DNA from: Bacillota bacterium
GTDB taxonomy: Bacteria > Bacillota > Clostridia > Peptostreptococcales > Acidaminobacteraceae
Length of the DNA stretch: 64,000 nucleotides
Reading direction: 5' to 3'
Assembly (NCBI GenBank): GCA_030529225.1
Contig: JAUMXH010000004.1
Span: 1 to 64,000 of the forward strand
The notes beneath the pieces are model-generated. The model worked only from the letters and a program-made list of their open reading frames with translations. It did no database searches and was not told the origin of the DNA. A program made the translations under genes and the position numbers. Positions 44,180 to 52,879 of this stretch are shown here, piece after piece (within the stretch, counting starts at the first letter, position 1; every line of letters begins with the position of its first letter).

Positions 44180-44836
44180 GTGAGCAAGCGGGAACAGATT
44201 TTGGATACCGCCCTTTCCCTCTTTATGGAAAAGGGCTTTGATAAGACCTCGATCAGCGAGATTTTGGACGCGTGCGGGATCGCCAGGGGAACCCTGTACT
44301 ACCACTTTATTTCAAAGGAGGCGATTATGGACGCGATCATCGAGCGCTCCGGCGCCGCCATCCTCGCAAAGGTGGAGGAAGTCCTGAAGGGAAAAGCGCT
44401 CTCTTCTTATGACAAACTCTTTTTGATGTTCCGAGGATTGAATATGAGGAGCCTCACGGGAGGCGCCCAGATGGTGGACTACCTGAACCGGCCCCAAAAC
44501 GCCCTCTTTCATGAAAAGAGCAACCGGCTGGTCGTGGAAAAGATTGGCCCCCTCCTCACCGACATCATCCGCCAAGGCACAGCGGAAGGCGTCTTTGATA
44601 CCCCGTATCCGGAGGACTGCGCCGAGATGATTCTGATTTTGGCCATCGGCTTTCTCGATCAAAGGGAGGGCGGCGGGGAAGAAGGGGCCCAAGCGCGCAT
44701 GGGAAGCCTCTTTCACGCGGTGGAGAGGATGCTCGGTGCGGAAGAAGGGAGTTTCCTTCGCTATCAGGAACGAATGGAATCAAGGGCTCCCCAAAGCAAG
44801 CCGGCACAAAAGACGCCGAAGGCCCGCCCGAATTAG
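44180..44836 (+). CDS. TetR/AcrR family transcriptional regulator
   Basis: 218 residues from a GTG start with AAGGAGG. N-terminal helix-turn-helix: QILDTALSLFMEKGFDKTS, ISEILDACGIARGTLYYHF, KEAIMDAIIE, with the canonical GTLYYHF recognition helix. The C-terminal ligand domain is variable, ending in a basic tail. It directly precedes an ABC exporter-type operon (16 bases to the permease) and probably represses it until a ligand binds. Confidence 0.92.
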   Translation: MSKREQILDTALSLFMEKGFDKTSISEILDACGIARGTLYYHFISKEAIMDAIIERSGAAILAKVEEVLKGKALSSYDKLFLMFRGLNMRSLTGGAQMVDYLNRPQNALFHEKSNRLVVEKIGPLLTDIIRQGTAEGVFDTPYPEDCAEMILILAIGFLDQREGGGEEGAQARMGSLFHAVERMLGAEEGSFLRYQERMESRAPQSKPAQKTPKARPN

Positions 44837-44851
44837 AATAGGGAGGAACAG

Positions 44852-47143
44852 ATGTACCGAAAACTATTAAAAAACGACTTCAAGCACAACCTGCTCCGGC
44901 ACCTGAGCATCGCTTGCTTCATCACTCTGTCGGCCTCACTCCTGGCGAGCGCGGGTCATCTGGGGGTGCAGCTCGCGCGCTCGATTGACCGCCTTTTTGA
45001 AGAGGCCAAAACCCCGCACATCCTGCAGATGCACAGGGGCGAGATCGATCTGCCGCGCATGGGGGCCTTTGTCGCCTCTCATCCGGAGATTGCGGACTTT
45101 CAAATCCTGCCTTTTTTGAACATCGATAACAGCCTCCTGCAGGTAAACGGAAGCTCCTTGCAGGACTCGGTCTACGACAACGGCTTTTCCGTGCAGAGCG
45201 AGCGCTTCGACTACCTCTTTGATTTGGAAGGCAGGCTCATACAGGCGAAGCCCGGCGAAGTTTACGCCCCGGTCTTTTACCTGAGCTCGGGCCTGATACA
45301 GGAGGGAGACAAGCTGCAGGTCGGGGCCAAGAGCTTGAGTGTCTCCGGCTTTGTCAGAGATTCTCAGATGAATTCTTCGCTTTCGGTATCCAAGCGCTTT
45401 GTGATCAGCCGGGAGGATTTTTTGGAGCTGGAACCCTTGGGCGAACTCGAGTCCCTGATTGAGTTTCGGCTTCACGATACCGAGCGGACCTCGTACATCG
45501 AAAGTGAATACGCAAAGCATAAGCTCGAATCGAACGGCCCGCCCATCCTGAGCTATCGCCTCTTTCAGATTGTAAATGCGTTTTCGGACGGCGTCACCAT
45601 CCTCGCCCTTGTCCTGATTGCCATTCTGGTGATCGGCATCTCGATGCTCTGCCTTCGCTTCGCCCTCCTCGCCAAACTGGAGGAGGACTACAGGGAGCTG
45701 GCCATGCTGAAGGCGATCGGGCTTCCGCTCAAAAAGTTGAAACGCCTCTTTTTGGCAAAGTACCTGTTTCCGGCCTTCGCGTCGAGCGCCCTGGGCTTCC
45801 TGCTCTCCTTCGCCCTACGCATCCCCCTCTCGCGCAATATGAAGGCGTTTTTTGGGGAGCCCGAGGGGGAAGCGATGCAGGTAGCGGTTTCCCTGTTTTT
45901 GAGCGCCCTGGTCTTTTTGATTTTGTCGGCCCACATGCGGACCCTGGCGACGCGCATCAAAAGACCGTTCTTTGGGAATCAGGACAAGCTTGCCGCACCG
46001 CGCTTCCTCGCCCTGCTCCCTCGCCCGCTTCACCTCGCCCTTGCGGACCTGTTCAGCAGACGCAAGACCTACTCGACGCTGGGCCTGATTTTTGTGGCGG
46101 CGGTCTTCATCCTGAGCCTACCGATGACCATTTACACGACCCTTTCGGACGAGAGCTTTGTGAACTATATGGGAATCGGCAGCTACGATGTCCGAATTGA
46201 CGCGGCTTCGCTCCAAGGCAGAGAAGAGGAGAGCGAGGCCCTGCTCGAAGAGCTCTCTAACGATGAAGCGGTCGCGCGCTTTGAACGCTTTGAAGGGAGA
46301 CTGCTCGACTACCTGAACGCGGACGGGGAGATGGAAAAACTGTGGGTTGACTTCGGCGAGCACAAAAGCTTCCCGATTCAATATGTGGAAGGCAGGGAGC
46401 CCCGCAACGAGGGAGAGCTCGCCCTCTCCAAGCTGAAGGCGGACGAGATGAAAAAGAGCGGCGGCGACGCCCTGACCCTGGTGGTGGACGGCAGAAAAAA
46501 AGAAGTCCGCATCACCGGCATCTACTCGGATTTGACCAACGGAGGAAAGAGCGCAAAGGCAATCTTTCCGATTGAGACGCCGCCAAGCAGGCTCCTGATC
46601 CCGGTGGAGCTCAAAACGGGTGCATCCGCAAGCGCTTTTGTCGAGAACTATCGCACGCGCTACCCCTTTGCCAAGTGCTCGGACACCGAGAGCTACCTCG
46701 CCCAGATCTTCGGAAACACCATCCGCCTGATTCGAAGCATCACTTGGGTGGCCATCTGCGCCTCGCTTCTGTTGATTTTCTGTATTGTGAGCCTCTTTGT
46801 CCGCATGCTCTACACGAAGGATCGCGCAGAAAACGCCCTCTTGGAATCGATCGGCTACACCAAACGACGGATTCGGAGGCTCTACGCCATCAGAACCCTG
46901 TTTATGCTGACACTCGGCTTGGGACTGGGAATCCTCCTGTCACTGAGCCTTGGCGACCTGCTCGCCTCGCGGATTCTCTCTCTGATCGGGGTCCACGGCG
47001 TCCGCTTTCTGAGAGACCCGCTCTTTACCTATTTTGCGGTTCCCGTCCTGCTCCTGCTTGCCAGCGACTTGGGTGTTCGCTTGGGCTGCGCGGGACACAA
47101 AGGGAAGCCCATCGCCCAATCCCTAAAGGAGGATATTGAATGA
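44852..47143 (+). CDS. FtsX-like ABC transporter permease
   Basis: 763 residues. Two FtsX-type repeats with a large extracellular domain after the first helix: helix 1 near residues 15-38, extracellular part to about 250, three helices (LVLIAILVIGISMLCLRFAL and following), a second extracellular part (about 430-620) and a final set of helices ending near 745. This MacB/BceB-like architecture belongs to mechanotransmission transporters for lipoproteins, peptides or antimicrobial compounds. GGGAGG site. The stop overlaps the ATPase start by four bases. Confidence 0.9.
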   Translation: MYRKLLKNDFKHNLLRHLSIACFITLSASLLASAGHLGVQLARSIDRLFEEAKTPHILQMHRGEIDLPRMGAFVASHPEIADFQILPFLNIDNSLLQVNGSSLQDSVYDNGFSVQSERFDYLFDLEGRLIQAKPGEVYAPVFYLSSGLIQEGDKLQVGAKSLSVSGFVRDSQMNSSLSVSKRFVISREDFLELEPLGELESLIEFRLHDTERTSYIESEYAKHKLESNGPPILSYRLFQIVNAFSDGVTILALVLIAILVIGISMLCLRFALLAKLEEDYRELAMLKAIGLPLKKLKRLFLAKYLFPAFASSALGFLLSFALRIPLSRNMKAFFGEPEGEAMQVAVSLFLSALVFLILSAHMRTLATRIKRPFFGNQDKLAAPRFLALLPRPLHLALADLFSRRKTYSTLGLIFVAAVFILSLPMTIYTTLSDESFVNYMGIGSYDVRIDAASLQGREEESEALLEELSNDEAVARFERFEGRLLDYLNADGEMEKLWVDFGEHKSFPIQYVEGREPRNEGELALSKLKADEMKKSGGDALTLVVDGRKKEVRITGIYSDLTNGGKSAKAIFPIETPPSRLLIPVELKTGASASAFVENYRTRYPFAKCSDTESYLAQIFGNTIRLIRSITWVAICASLLLIFCIVSLFVRMLYTKDRAENALLESIGYTKRRIRRLYAIRTLFMLTLGLGLGILLSLSLGDLLASRILSLIGVHGVRFLRDPLFTYFAVPVLLLLASDLGVRLGCAGHKGKPIAQSLKEDIE

Positions 47144-47874
47144 GTATTTTACAAGGAAGACAGATTAGAAAAACATACCGAAGTGAGGACTTCAAGACCG
47201 AGGTTCTGAAGGGCATCGACATCGAGATTGCGAAAGGGGAATTCGTCTGCATCATGGGCAAGTCCGGCTCCGGAAAGTCCACCCTCCTGAATGTCCTCTC
47301 CACCCTGGATTCCTTTGAATCAGGAGAGATTCTCTTTGAGGGACGATCGCTCGCGGGCCTTCGCGAGGAGGAGGCGAGCAGGCTCAGAAGGGAGTCCTTC
47401 GGCTTCGTCTTTCAGCTCCCCAAATTCGTAAAAAACCTGAGCATTTTGGACAACATCCTTCTGCCTTCCCTCGAATACGAGAAGGACAAGAAAGGCGCCA
47501 AAGCAAAGGCAAGGGAGCTGATGAAAAGACTCGGCATCGAAGAAATCGCGGAAAAGAACAGTTCCCAAGCCTCGGGCGGTCAGCTGCAGCGGGCGGGAAT
47601 TTGCCGCGCCCTGATCAACGAGCCCAAGCTGATTTTTGCCGACGAGCCGACGGGCGCCCTGGACTCCAAGTCGGGAGAGGAGGTCATGGCACTCTTCGCG
47701 GCCCTCAAAAAAGAAGGAAGGAGCATCCTGATGGTCACGCACGATGCGGGCGTCGCCTCACAGGCAAGCCGCGTCCTCTTTATGAAGGACGGACTCCTGC
47801 AATCGGAACGAAAACTCGGAGATAATACCGACGAGAACCGCGCCCGGATTCAGGAACTCATCGAAACCCTCTAA
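47140..47874 (+). CDS. LolD/MacB-type ABC transporter ATPase
   Basis: 244 residues. Walker A GKSGSGKST, Q-loop VFQLPKF, signature ASGGQLQRAGI (LSGGQ variant), Walker B LIFADEPTGALD, H-loop MVTHDAG. LSGGQ is degenerate at the first residue (ASGGQ) but this is common. Forms the motor for the FtsX-like permease encoded immediately upstream. Likely roles: efflux or resistance sensing under TetR control. Confidence 0.95.
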   Translation: MSILQGRQIRKTYRSEDFKTEVLKGIDIEIAKGEFVCIMGKSGSGKSTLLNVLSTLDSFESGEILFEGRSLAGLREEEASRLRRESFGFVFQLPKFVKNLSILDNILLPSLEYEKDKKGAKAKARELMKRLGIEEIAEKNSSQASGGQLQRAGICRALINEPKLIFADEPTGALDSKSGEEVMALFAALKKEGRSILMVTHDAGVASQASRVLFMKDGLLQSERKLGDNTDENRARIQELIETL

Positions 47875-47890
47875 CGGATTGAAGCGGGGC
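47873..47890 (+). repeat. 18-base direct repeat, copy 1
   Basis: AACGGATTGAAGCGGGGC, identical to the copy at 50075-50092. It overlaps the stop codon of the upstream ATPase gene and carries the -35 element of the next promoter. Confidence 0.95.
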
Positions 47891-47907
47891 AAGATAAATG
47901 ATATAAT
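47879..47907 (+). promoter_or_regulatory. Promoter of the second ABC transporter
   Basis: TTGAAG (47879-47884), 17 bases, TATAAT (47902-47907). The leader to 48024 is about 110 bases and shows no known riboswitch. Confidence 0.75.
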
Positions 47908-48023
47908 AATAATATACTATTGATGCAGTAGTGAGGTAAATGCTACAACTATTCCGGTTCCTACAGATGAAACGACGCGGAAAAGGCTCTCTTTTTTGGA
48001 ATCTTTAGTCGGAGGAATAAGCC

Positions 48024-48770
48024 ATGGAAAAAACGGATTGTATCATATTTGAAGAAGTCGGCAAAAAATATGGCGACTTTACTGCGCTGCAGAATATCAG
48101 CTTTGAAATACCAAAACATTCTATCGTCGGTCTCATCGGAGCAAACGGTTCGGGGAAAACAACCCTGATTAAATGTATGCTCGCCCGGTTTCGAGACTTC
48201 ACCGGAAAGATTTCTATTTTTGGTGCAGACAACTCCCAAGTGGAACAGACAGATTTCATTTTTTCTTTCATTCCGGACACGCCGATTCTGTATGAAGAAC
48301 TCACCCTGCGGGAACATTTGGAATTTATCAGCAAGATGTATCATAGCGAATCCCGAGTGGATGAGCTCATTCAAGTATTTGAGTTAAAGGAGCAGCTCGA
48401 TAAATTTCCTCATGAGCTCTCAAAGGGAAATCGACAAAAGCTGTCCATCTGCACCGCCCTTTTGAGGGAGTATCAGTTGCTCATTTCCGATGAGCCGTTT
48501 ACGGGACTCGACCCCATACAAATCAACACATTCAAAAGGATACTTTCCGCATTGAAAGATGCGGAAAAGACCATCCTCGTATCAACCCATCTATTGAACC
48601 TGATAGAAGACTTGTGTGACTACTTTGTGATGCTCGATCACGGAGAAATTCTACAATGGGGTAAGGTATCCAATTTTCTCTGCGAAAGTTCCAAATACAA
48701 GAGTCTGGAAGATCTTTACCTTTCTTTAACTAAAAACAAAGAAGGAAAGGGGGATAACAAGAATGAATGA
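48024..48770 (+). CDS. ABC transporter ATPase (EcsA/BcrA-like)
   Basis: 248 residues. Walker A GANGSGKTTLIK, signature LSKGNRQKLSI (LSGGQ variant seen in EcsA/BcrA-like proteins), Walker B LLISDEPFTGLD, H-loop VSTHLLN. It partners the downstream membrane protein, whose start it overlaps by eight bases. Base composition is more AT-rich than the preceding operon. An exporter or membrane-homeostasis role is inferred from type only. Confidence 0.9.
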   Translation: MEKTDCIIFEEVGKKYGDFTALQNISFEIPKHSIVGLIGANGSGKTTLIKCMLARFRDFTGKISIFGADNSQVEQTDFIFSFIPDTPILYEELTLREHLEFISKMYHSESRVDELIQVFELKEQLDKFPHELSKGNRQKLSICTALLREYQLLISDEPFTGLDPIQINTFKRILSALKDAEKTILVSTHLLNLIEDLCDYFVMLDHGEILQWGKVSNFLCESSKYKSLEDLYLSLTKNKEGKGDNKNE

Positions 48771-50043
48771 CTTGCGTTTATTCTTACGATTCTGTCTAAA
48801 ATATCGCATCCGAACTCTCTGCGCCCTAATTAAAAACCTCTATAAGGGGCTTCTGATTGTCTTTTTCCTCATCGGCTTCTTTGCGATCCAATCTTGGAAA
48901 CTAATGACACTGAACCGGGAAACCCTATACTTGTACAGGAAAGAAGCTTTTCTCCTGTTATGCTTCCTAAATTTCGTATTTTTTGCTTGGAACAAAAAGA
49001 CACCCTTTCTATGCCACCCTGCAAGCCTGCACTTTTTTTCGGGAAGTAAATTCAAAAAAATCTTAGTCTTCAAGTTGATTCAAAAACTGCTCAAGTATGC
49101 TTGCACCGGTTTTCTTCTCGCTTTCATCTTCTCAAAATTTCAGGTAACGGTGCAGATACTCACCCTTCAACCGGTTATTTGGAACCTATTGACCTTCTCT
49201 TTTGCAGCTAGATTCCTTATCTATCACAAAGCTGTGAGTACTAGGAGAGTATATTTACTGTTTCACATCCACGCCCTTTTTTTGAATCTCTCGCTTTACG
49301 CTCCGTCTCTTCTCAAATGGTTTATTCTGTTTGCTACAACTTCGTGTTCTCTGTTCCTCATAGTCCAATGCACCCGAATCCCGATTTTTACTGATGACTT
49401 ACTATCGGAGCTCATTCATATCAATCGCGCAAATGATTTGACAAAAGGACGAAACCTGAGCGATGCGAAAGAATTCTGTAGAGAAATCTCGGCTAAGAGA
49501 CACAGGAAAAACTTTCTTTTACGCCTGTTCCGATTTAAAGATCCGCTATTGCAAAAACATTTGATTTCTTTCACTAGAACCAATCTCTTTATTGCCTTCT
49601 ATCTTTTTTCAATCTTAATTCTGTTACTAATCCTATATCGCTTTGAACTCTTTGAGTTTGTGATAAAAATCAAGAATAACGGGTTAGGAACGCAGGTTCT
49701 TGGGATTCACCAAGCACTTATGATCAGCAACCTTTTTGAACTCATCGCATCCCAACAGGATATTTTGATTGCAAAGAGTCAAGACGGTCTCTATCTACCT
49801 TACAGCCGGAAACGGATTTCCTTTTCTTTTTTCAAAATTGGTGTGCCCGTCCTTACAATAGAACTCTTGATTGTGGGAGCGGTCTTACGCATTTCCATAC
49901 TCACTATCCTGATTTCATTCCTACTCTACGTTCTCTTACTCCTGCTCATTCTGAATCTTAAAAGTGAGAAGAAGGGGCCTCTCTTTCGGTTTGCAATCCT
50001 ATCTGTTCTTTTTGGGATCTCTATCTTTTTTTTCATAGCCTAA
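48763..50043 (+). CDS. Membrane subunit of the second ABC transporter
   Basis: 426 residues with about nine hydrophobic segments, in two groups (residues 20-200 and 265-425), separated by a charged cytosolic stretch (DLTKGRNLSDAKEFCREISAKRHRK). No recognised motif; the layout recalls EcsB-type permeases. Basic, Phe/Leu-rich and AT-rich. The overlap with the ATPase gene makes the partnership firm, but the substrate is unknown. Confidence 0.75.
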   Translation: MNDLRLFLRFCLKYRIRTLCALIKNLYKGLLIVFFLIGFFAIQSWKLMTLNRETLYLYRKEAFLLLCFLNFVFFAWNKKTPFLCHPASLHFFSGSKFKKILVFKLIQKLLKYACTGFLLAFIFSKFQVTVQILTLQPVIWNLLTFSFAARFLIYHKAVSTRRVYLLFHIHALFLNLSLYAPSLLKWFILFATTSCSLFLIVQCTRIPIFTDDLLSELIHINRANDLTKGRNLSDAKEFCREISAKRHRKNFLLRLFRFKDPLLQKHLISFTRTNLFIAFYLFSILILLLILYRFELFEFVIKIKNNGLGTQVLGIHQALMISNLFELIASQQDILIAKSQDGLYLPYSRKRISFSFFKIGVPVLTIELLIVGAVLRISILTILISFLLYVLLLLLILNLKSEKKGPLFRFAILSVLFGISIFFFIA

Positions 50044-50074
50044 CGCTCCCTATCGAACAGACAATCATCCTGAC

Positions 50075-50092
50075 AACGGATTGAAGCGGGGC
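50075..50092 (+). repeat. 18-base direct repeat, copy 2
   Basis: Same AACGGATTGAAGCGGGGC as at 47873-47890. The two copies flank the 2.2-kb ABC module. Confidence 0.95.
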
Positions 50093-50110
50093 CAAGTAAA
50101 GTGCTATAAT
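50081..50110 (+). promoter_or_regulatory. Promoter of the small frameshifted gene
   Basis: TTGAAG (50081-50086), 18 bases, TATAAT (50105-50110) with TGC before the -10. The -35 lies in the direct repeat shared with the ABC module. Confidence 0.75.
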
Positions 50111-50166
50111 TTATAAATAAGAATCCAATAGGACGACGCATAGAAAACAAATTCAAGGAGGACACT

Positions 50167-50449
50167 ATGGAAGCATCTTTTCCGATTCCGCAAGCCATTC
50201 AGGACTTTCTCGCGCTCAAGCCGAGTTGCCCGCAAATGTCTCTGCTTCCCTGCATTTATACGGACTTTGAAGAAATGCAGCTGGAGTCCCGTTCCGGTTG
50301 CAGAGAGTCCGGAAGAATTCCTGAACGTTCTGAAAACGATTGCAGAGACAGAGCTCGTCTTTCCTTGTAACTTAGACTTTTTAGGAGACGCGATTGACAG
50401 AAGCAGCCCCTTTTGGATAGAGGTAGAGGAGTCTTGCGAGGAAGACTAA
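50167..50449 (+). pseudogene. Small gene of unknown function with an internal frameshift
   Basis: ATG at 50167 with AAGGAGG eight bases before. The first frame reads protein-like to about residue 36 (IQDFLALKPSCPQMSLLPC, then YTDFEE), after which it becomes Arg/Ser-rich nonsense and stops at 50370. From about 50275 a different frame reads well to a stop at 50449 (SWSPVPVAESPEEFLNVLK, VFPCNLDFLGDAIDRSS, ending CEED). A single-base change near 50270-50280 would join them into about 93 residues. I do not recognise the family. It has its own promoter, so the lesion may be recent, a sequencing error, or a programmed shift. Confidence 0.6.
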
Positions 50450-50479
50450 AAAAAGATTCCCTAATTGACAATTTTTCTT

Positions 50480-50506
50480 TAAAAATCTGCCCATTCCCTC
50501 CGATAT
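50480..50506 (+). promoter_or_regulatory. SigD/sigma-28-type promoter of chemoreceptor 1
   Basis: TAAA (50480-50483), 15 bases, TCCGATAT (50499-50506). This agrees with the Bacillus SigD consensus TAAA-N15-GCCGATAT in all but one base, 50 bases before the start codon. Confidence 0.8.
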
Positions 50507-50557
50507 ACTATTGCCAATAAGTATTCATTACTAACTGTGTATAAAGGAGTTAACACA

Positions 50558-52588
50558 ATGCGGAATCTAAAAGGATTGCTACAATTTAAGAGCATCAAGA
50601 CCAAAATCGCCTTTACCTTTACTCTACTCATCCTAATGGTCTGTCTGATTTTGCTTCTCTTCAACGTGCTGATGATGAAGAAGGCCTTTTACGAACAGAT
50701 CGAGGATGACATCATACTGGTCACCTCGCAGGCTTCGAGAATGATTGAAAATGACTTGAAGAACAACGAGAACCTGGTCGTCAACCTGACCAATACCTAC
50801 GCGCTCACAAAGAATATGAGCCGCGTGGAGCGCGCAAAGCTCTTTGAAAAAATCGCCGAGGAGCAGGGCTTTATCGAGTTCCTGTTCGCAAAGCCGAACG
50901 GGGACGGTGAAAACCTGAACATGGCGGGCGCGACCTTCAATTTGAACGAGCGGGAGTATTTTAAGCGTTCGATCGCCGGCGAGGTCTACACCAGCGACAT
51001 CCTGGTCGACCTGGTGACAAAACAGAAAATCATCGCGGTCTCGGCTCCTTACTACGAGGGAGACAAGATTGTGGGAGTATTTGCCGGCATCAAATCGACC
51101 GACTTCATCAGCGAAACCTGCGAGACCTTCAAGTGGGGCGAGAGCGGGATTATCTCGGTCTACGATCAGGACAGCAACGTCCTGGGTCACACCAACCCCG
51201 AGGTCATGAAGAGCGAGCTCAACATCATGGAAAAGGCCAGGACGGATGAGAGCTTCCGAAAATTGGGAGACTTTTTCATAAACCAGGTCAAGACCGAGAA
51301 GTTCGGCGCCGGAAAATATTTCTTCTTAGGAAAGAATAAGGTCGCCGGCTTCAGCAACAACGAGAAGCGAAAACTGACGGTCATCACCTCGATCAACGAA
51401 GATGAGATTTACCAAGGCATCAACAAGCTGACCCTCTTGATTATCGCCATCATCGCGGGTATGGTCGTCCTATCCGGCCTCTTTATCTACTTTGTGATCG
51501 CCAACTCCCTCGCCAAGGTCTTTACCAGCCTGAAAACGGACCTGGAGACCATTTCGAACTACAATTTGTCGGAAGAACCTGCGTCGGATTACTCGGCGCG
51601 AGGCGACGAGGTCGGATCGATTTACACATCTTCCCTCTCCCTCAAAGAGAACCTTTCGAATATTGTGCAGCACATCAGGGAATCGGCCGAGAATCTTGGC
51701 GAAGCCTCTCTGGCGCTGAATGAGAAGTGCGAACAGGGCGCCAGGATTGCGATGGAGATCTCCGACGGGGTGGACGAGATTGCCCACGGCGCTTCCTCTC
51801 AGGCGGAGGATACCCAAAAGGGCGTGCTCAGAATCCAGCAGATCAGCGAACTGATTGAGAAGAACAAGGGCAACCTGGAAAAGTTGAACCGCTCTTCCGA
51901 CCAGGCGGATAACTTAAAAGATGAAGGACTGGATACGATGAAGCTCCTTTTGAAGTCCACCAAAGAAAACAAAGACATTTCTTCCGACATCAAGGAGGCG
52001 ATGGGTCATACCAAAAACAGTGTGGATGAAATTAAGGAAGCGGGTGAAATGATCAAGTCGATTGCCGACCAGACCAACCTTCTCGCTTTAAACGCTGCCA
52101 TTGAAGCCGCGCGCGCCGGAGAAGCAGGAAAGGGCTTTGCAGTTGTTGCCGAAGAGATCAGAAAGCTGGCAGAGAACTCGGCTTCGTTTACGGAACAGAT
52201 CAACAACTCGGTTTCCGAGCTTCTCTCAAGGACCCTCTACGCAGTGAACAAGATTGATTTATCTTCCGACATCGTAGAAGAACAGGCGCACAATGTTGAA
52301 AATGTAGAGGAGAAGTTTAAGGGAATCGCGGGCGCGATCAACGAGTTCAGGGAATACTTAAAGGATATCATGACATCCAACGAGGAACTTTCAACGGCGC
52401 AGAACGCCCTTTACCAAATTATGGAGAATTCATCGGCCCTATCAGAGGAGAATGCGGCTTCCACCGAGCAGATCGCGGCCTCTGTGCAGACGCAGAACGA
52501 GTCCTTCCACGAGATTGCCTCAAAGAGCCAGTCGCTCTCCGAGCTTTCAAGCAGCTTGAACGAGCTGATCAATAAGTTTGTCCTGTAA
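50558..52588 (+). CDS. Methyl-accepting chemotaxis protein 1
   Basis: 676 residues from the ATG at 50558 after AAAGGAG. Helix 1 near residues 14-37, extracellular dCache-type sensor (about 38-275; [20 protein letters not shown] is typical), helix 2 near 278-302, HAMP, then a long cytosolic coiled coil. The hairpin tip is [20 protein letters not shown], which binds CheA/CheW. No CheR-tethering pentapeptide at the C-terminus. Ligand unknown; Cache sensors often bind amino acids or organic acids. SigD-type promoter and its own terminator. Confidence 0.93.
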   Translation: MRNLKGLLQFKSIKTKIAFTFTLLILMVCLILLLFNVLMMKKAFYEQIEDDIILVTSQASRMIENDLKNNENLVVNLTNTYALTKNMSRVERAKLFEKIAEEQGFIEFLFAKPNGDGENLNMAGATFNLNEREYFKRSIAGEVYTSDILVDLVTKQKIIAVSAPYYEGDKIVGVFAGIKSTDFISETCETFKWGESGIISVYDQDSNVLGHTNPEVMKSELNIMEKARTDESFRKLGDFFINQVKTEKFGAGKYFFLGKNKVAGFSNNEKRKLTVITSINEDEIYQGINKLTLLIIAIIAGMVVLSGLFIYFVIANSLAKVFTSLKTDLETISNYNLSEEPASDYSARGDEVGSIYTSSLSLKENLSNIVQHIRESAENLGEASLALNEKCEQGARIAMEISDGVDEIAHGASSQAEDTQKGVLRIQQISELIEKNKGNLEKLNRSSDQADNLKDEGLDTMKLLLKSTKENKDISSDIKEAMGHTKNSVDEIKEAGEMIKSIADQTNLLALNAAIEAARAGEAGKGFAVVAEEIRKLAENSASFTEQINNSVSELLSRTLYAVNKIDLSSDIVEEQAHNVENVEEKFKGIAGAINEFREYLKDIMTSNEELSTAQNALYQIMENSSALSEENAASTEQIAASVQTQNESFHEIASKSQSLSELSSSLNELINKFVL

Positions 52589-52617
52589 GTTTGAACACAG
52601 TTATTTTATAAGACAGC

Positions 52618-52653
52618 AAGGGCTGAATCCGCAATGGGTTCCGCCCTTTTTTT
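52618..52653 (+). terminator. Terminator of chemoreceptor 1
   Basis: AAGGGC (52618-52623) pairs with GCCCTT (52643-52648), followed by seven T residues. Confidence 0.85.
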
Positions 52654-52685
52654 ATCATAAATTTTATAAAAAGAAGCGGATTCTG

Positions 52686-52712
52686 TAATAATTTTTTATA
52701 AAGAACCGATAA
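52686..52712 (+). promoter_or_regulatory. SigD-like promoter of chemoreceptor 2
   Basis: TAAT (52686-52689), 15 bases, ACCGATAA (52705-52712). It differs from the SigD consensus at one base in each element, with exact spacing, and leaves a 167-base leader. That leader (to 52880) holds no gene. Confidence 0.6.
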
Positions 52713-52879
52713 GAAATTGGGCACAGCTACATTTCCACATAAGCTTGAAACAACTCTATTTTCTGTAATGCTTCTAATCTATTATCAATGTTTCTAGGAA
52801 AGGCTTCTTACCCGAATCAAAACAGTGGAAATCTTGCTCAAAAGTTATATTTGAAGACTTAAAATATTTGGAGGAAACC

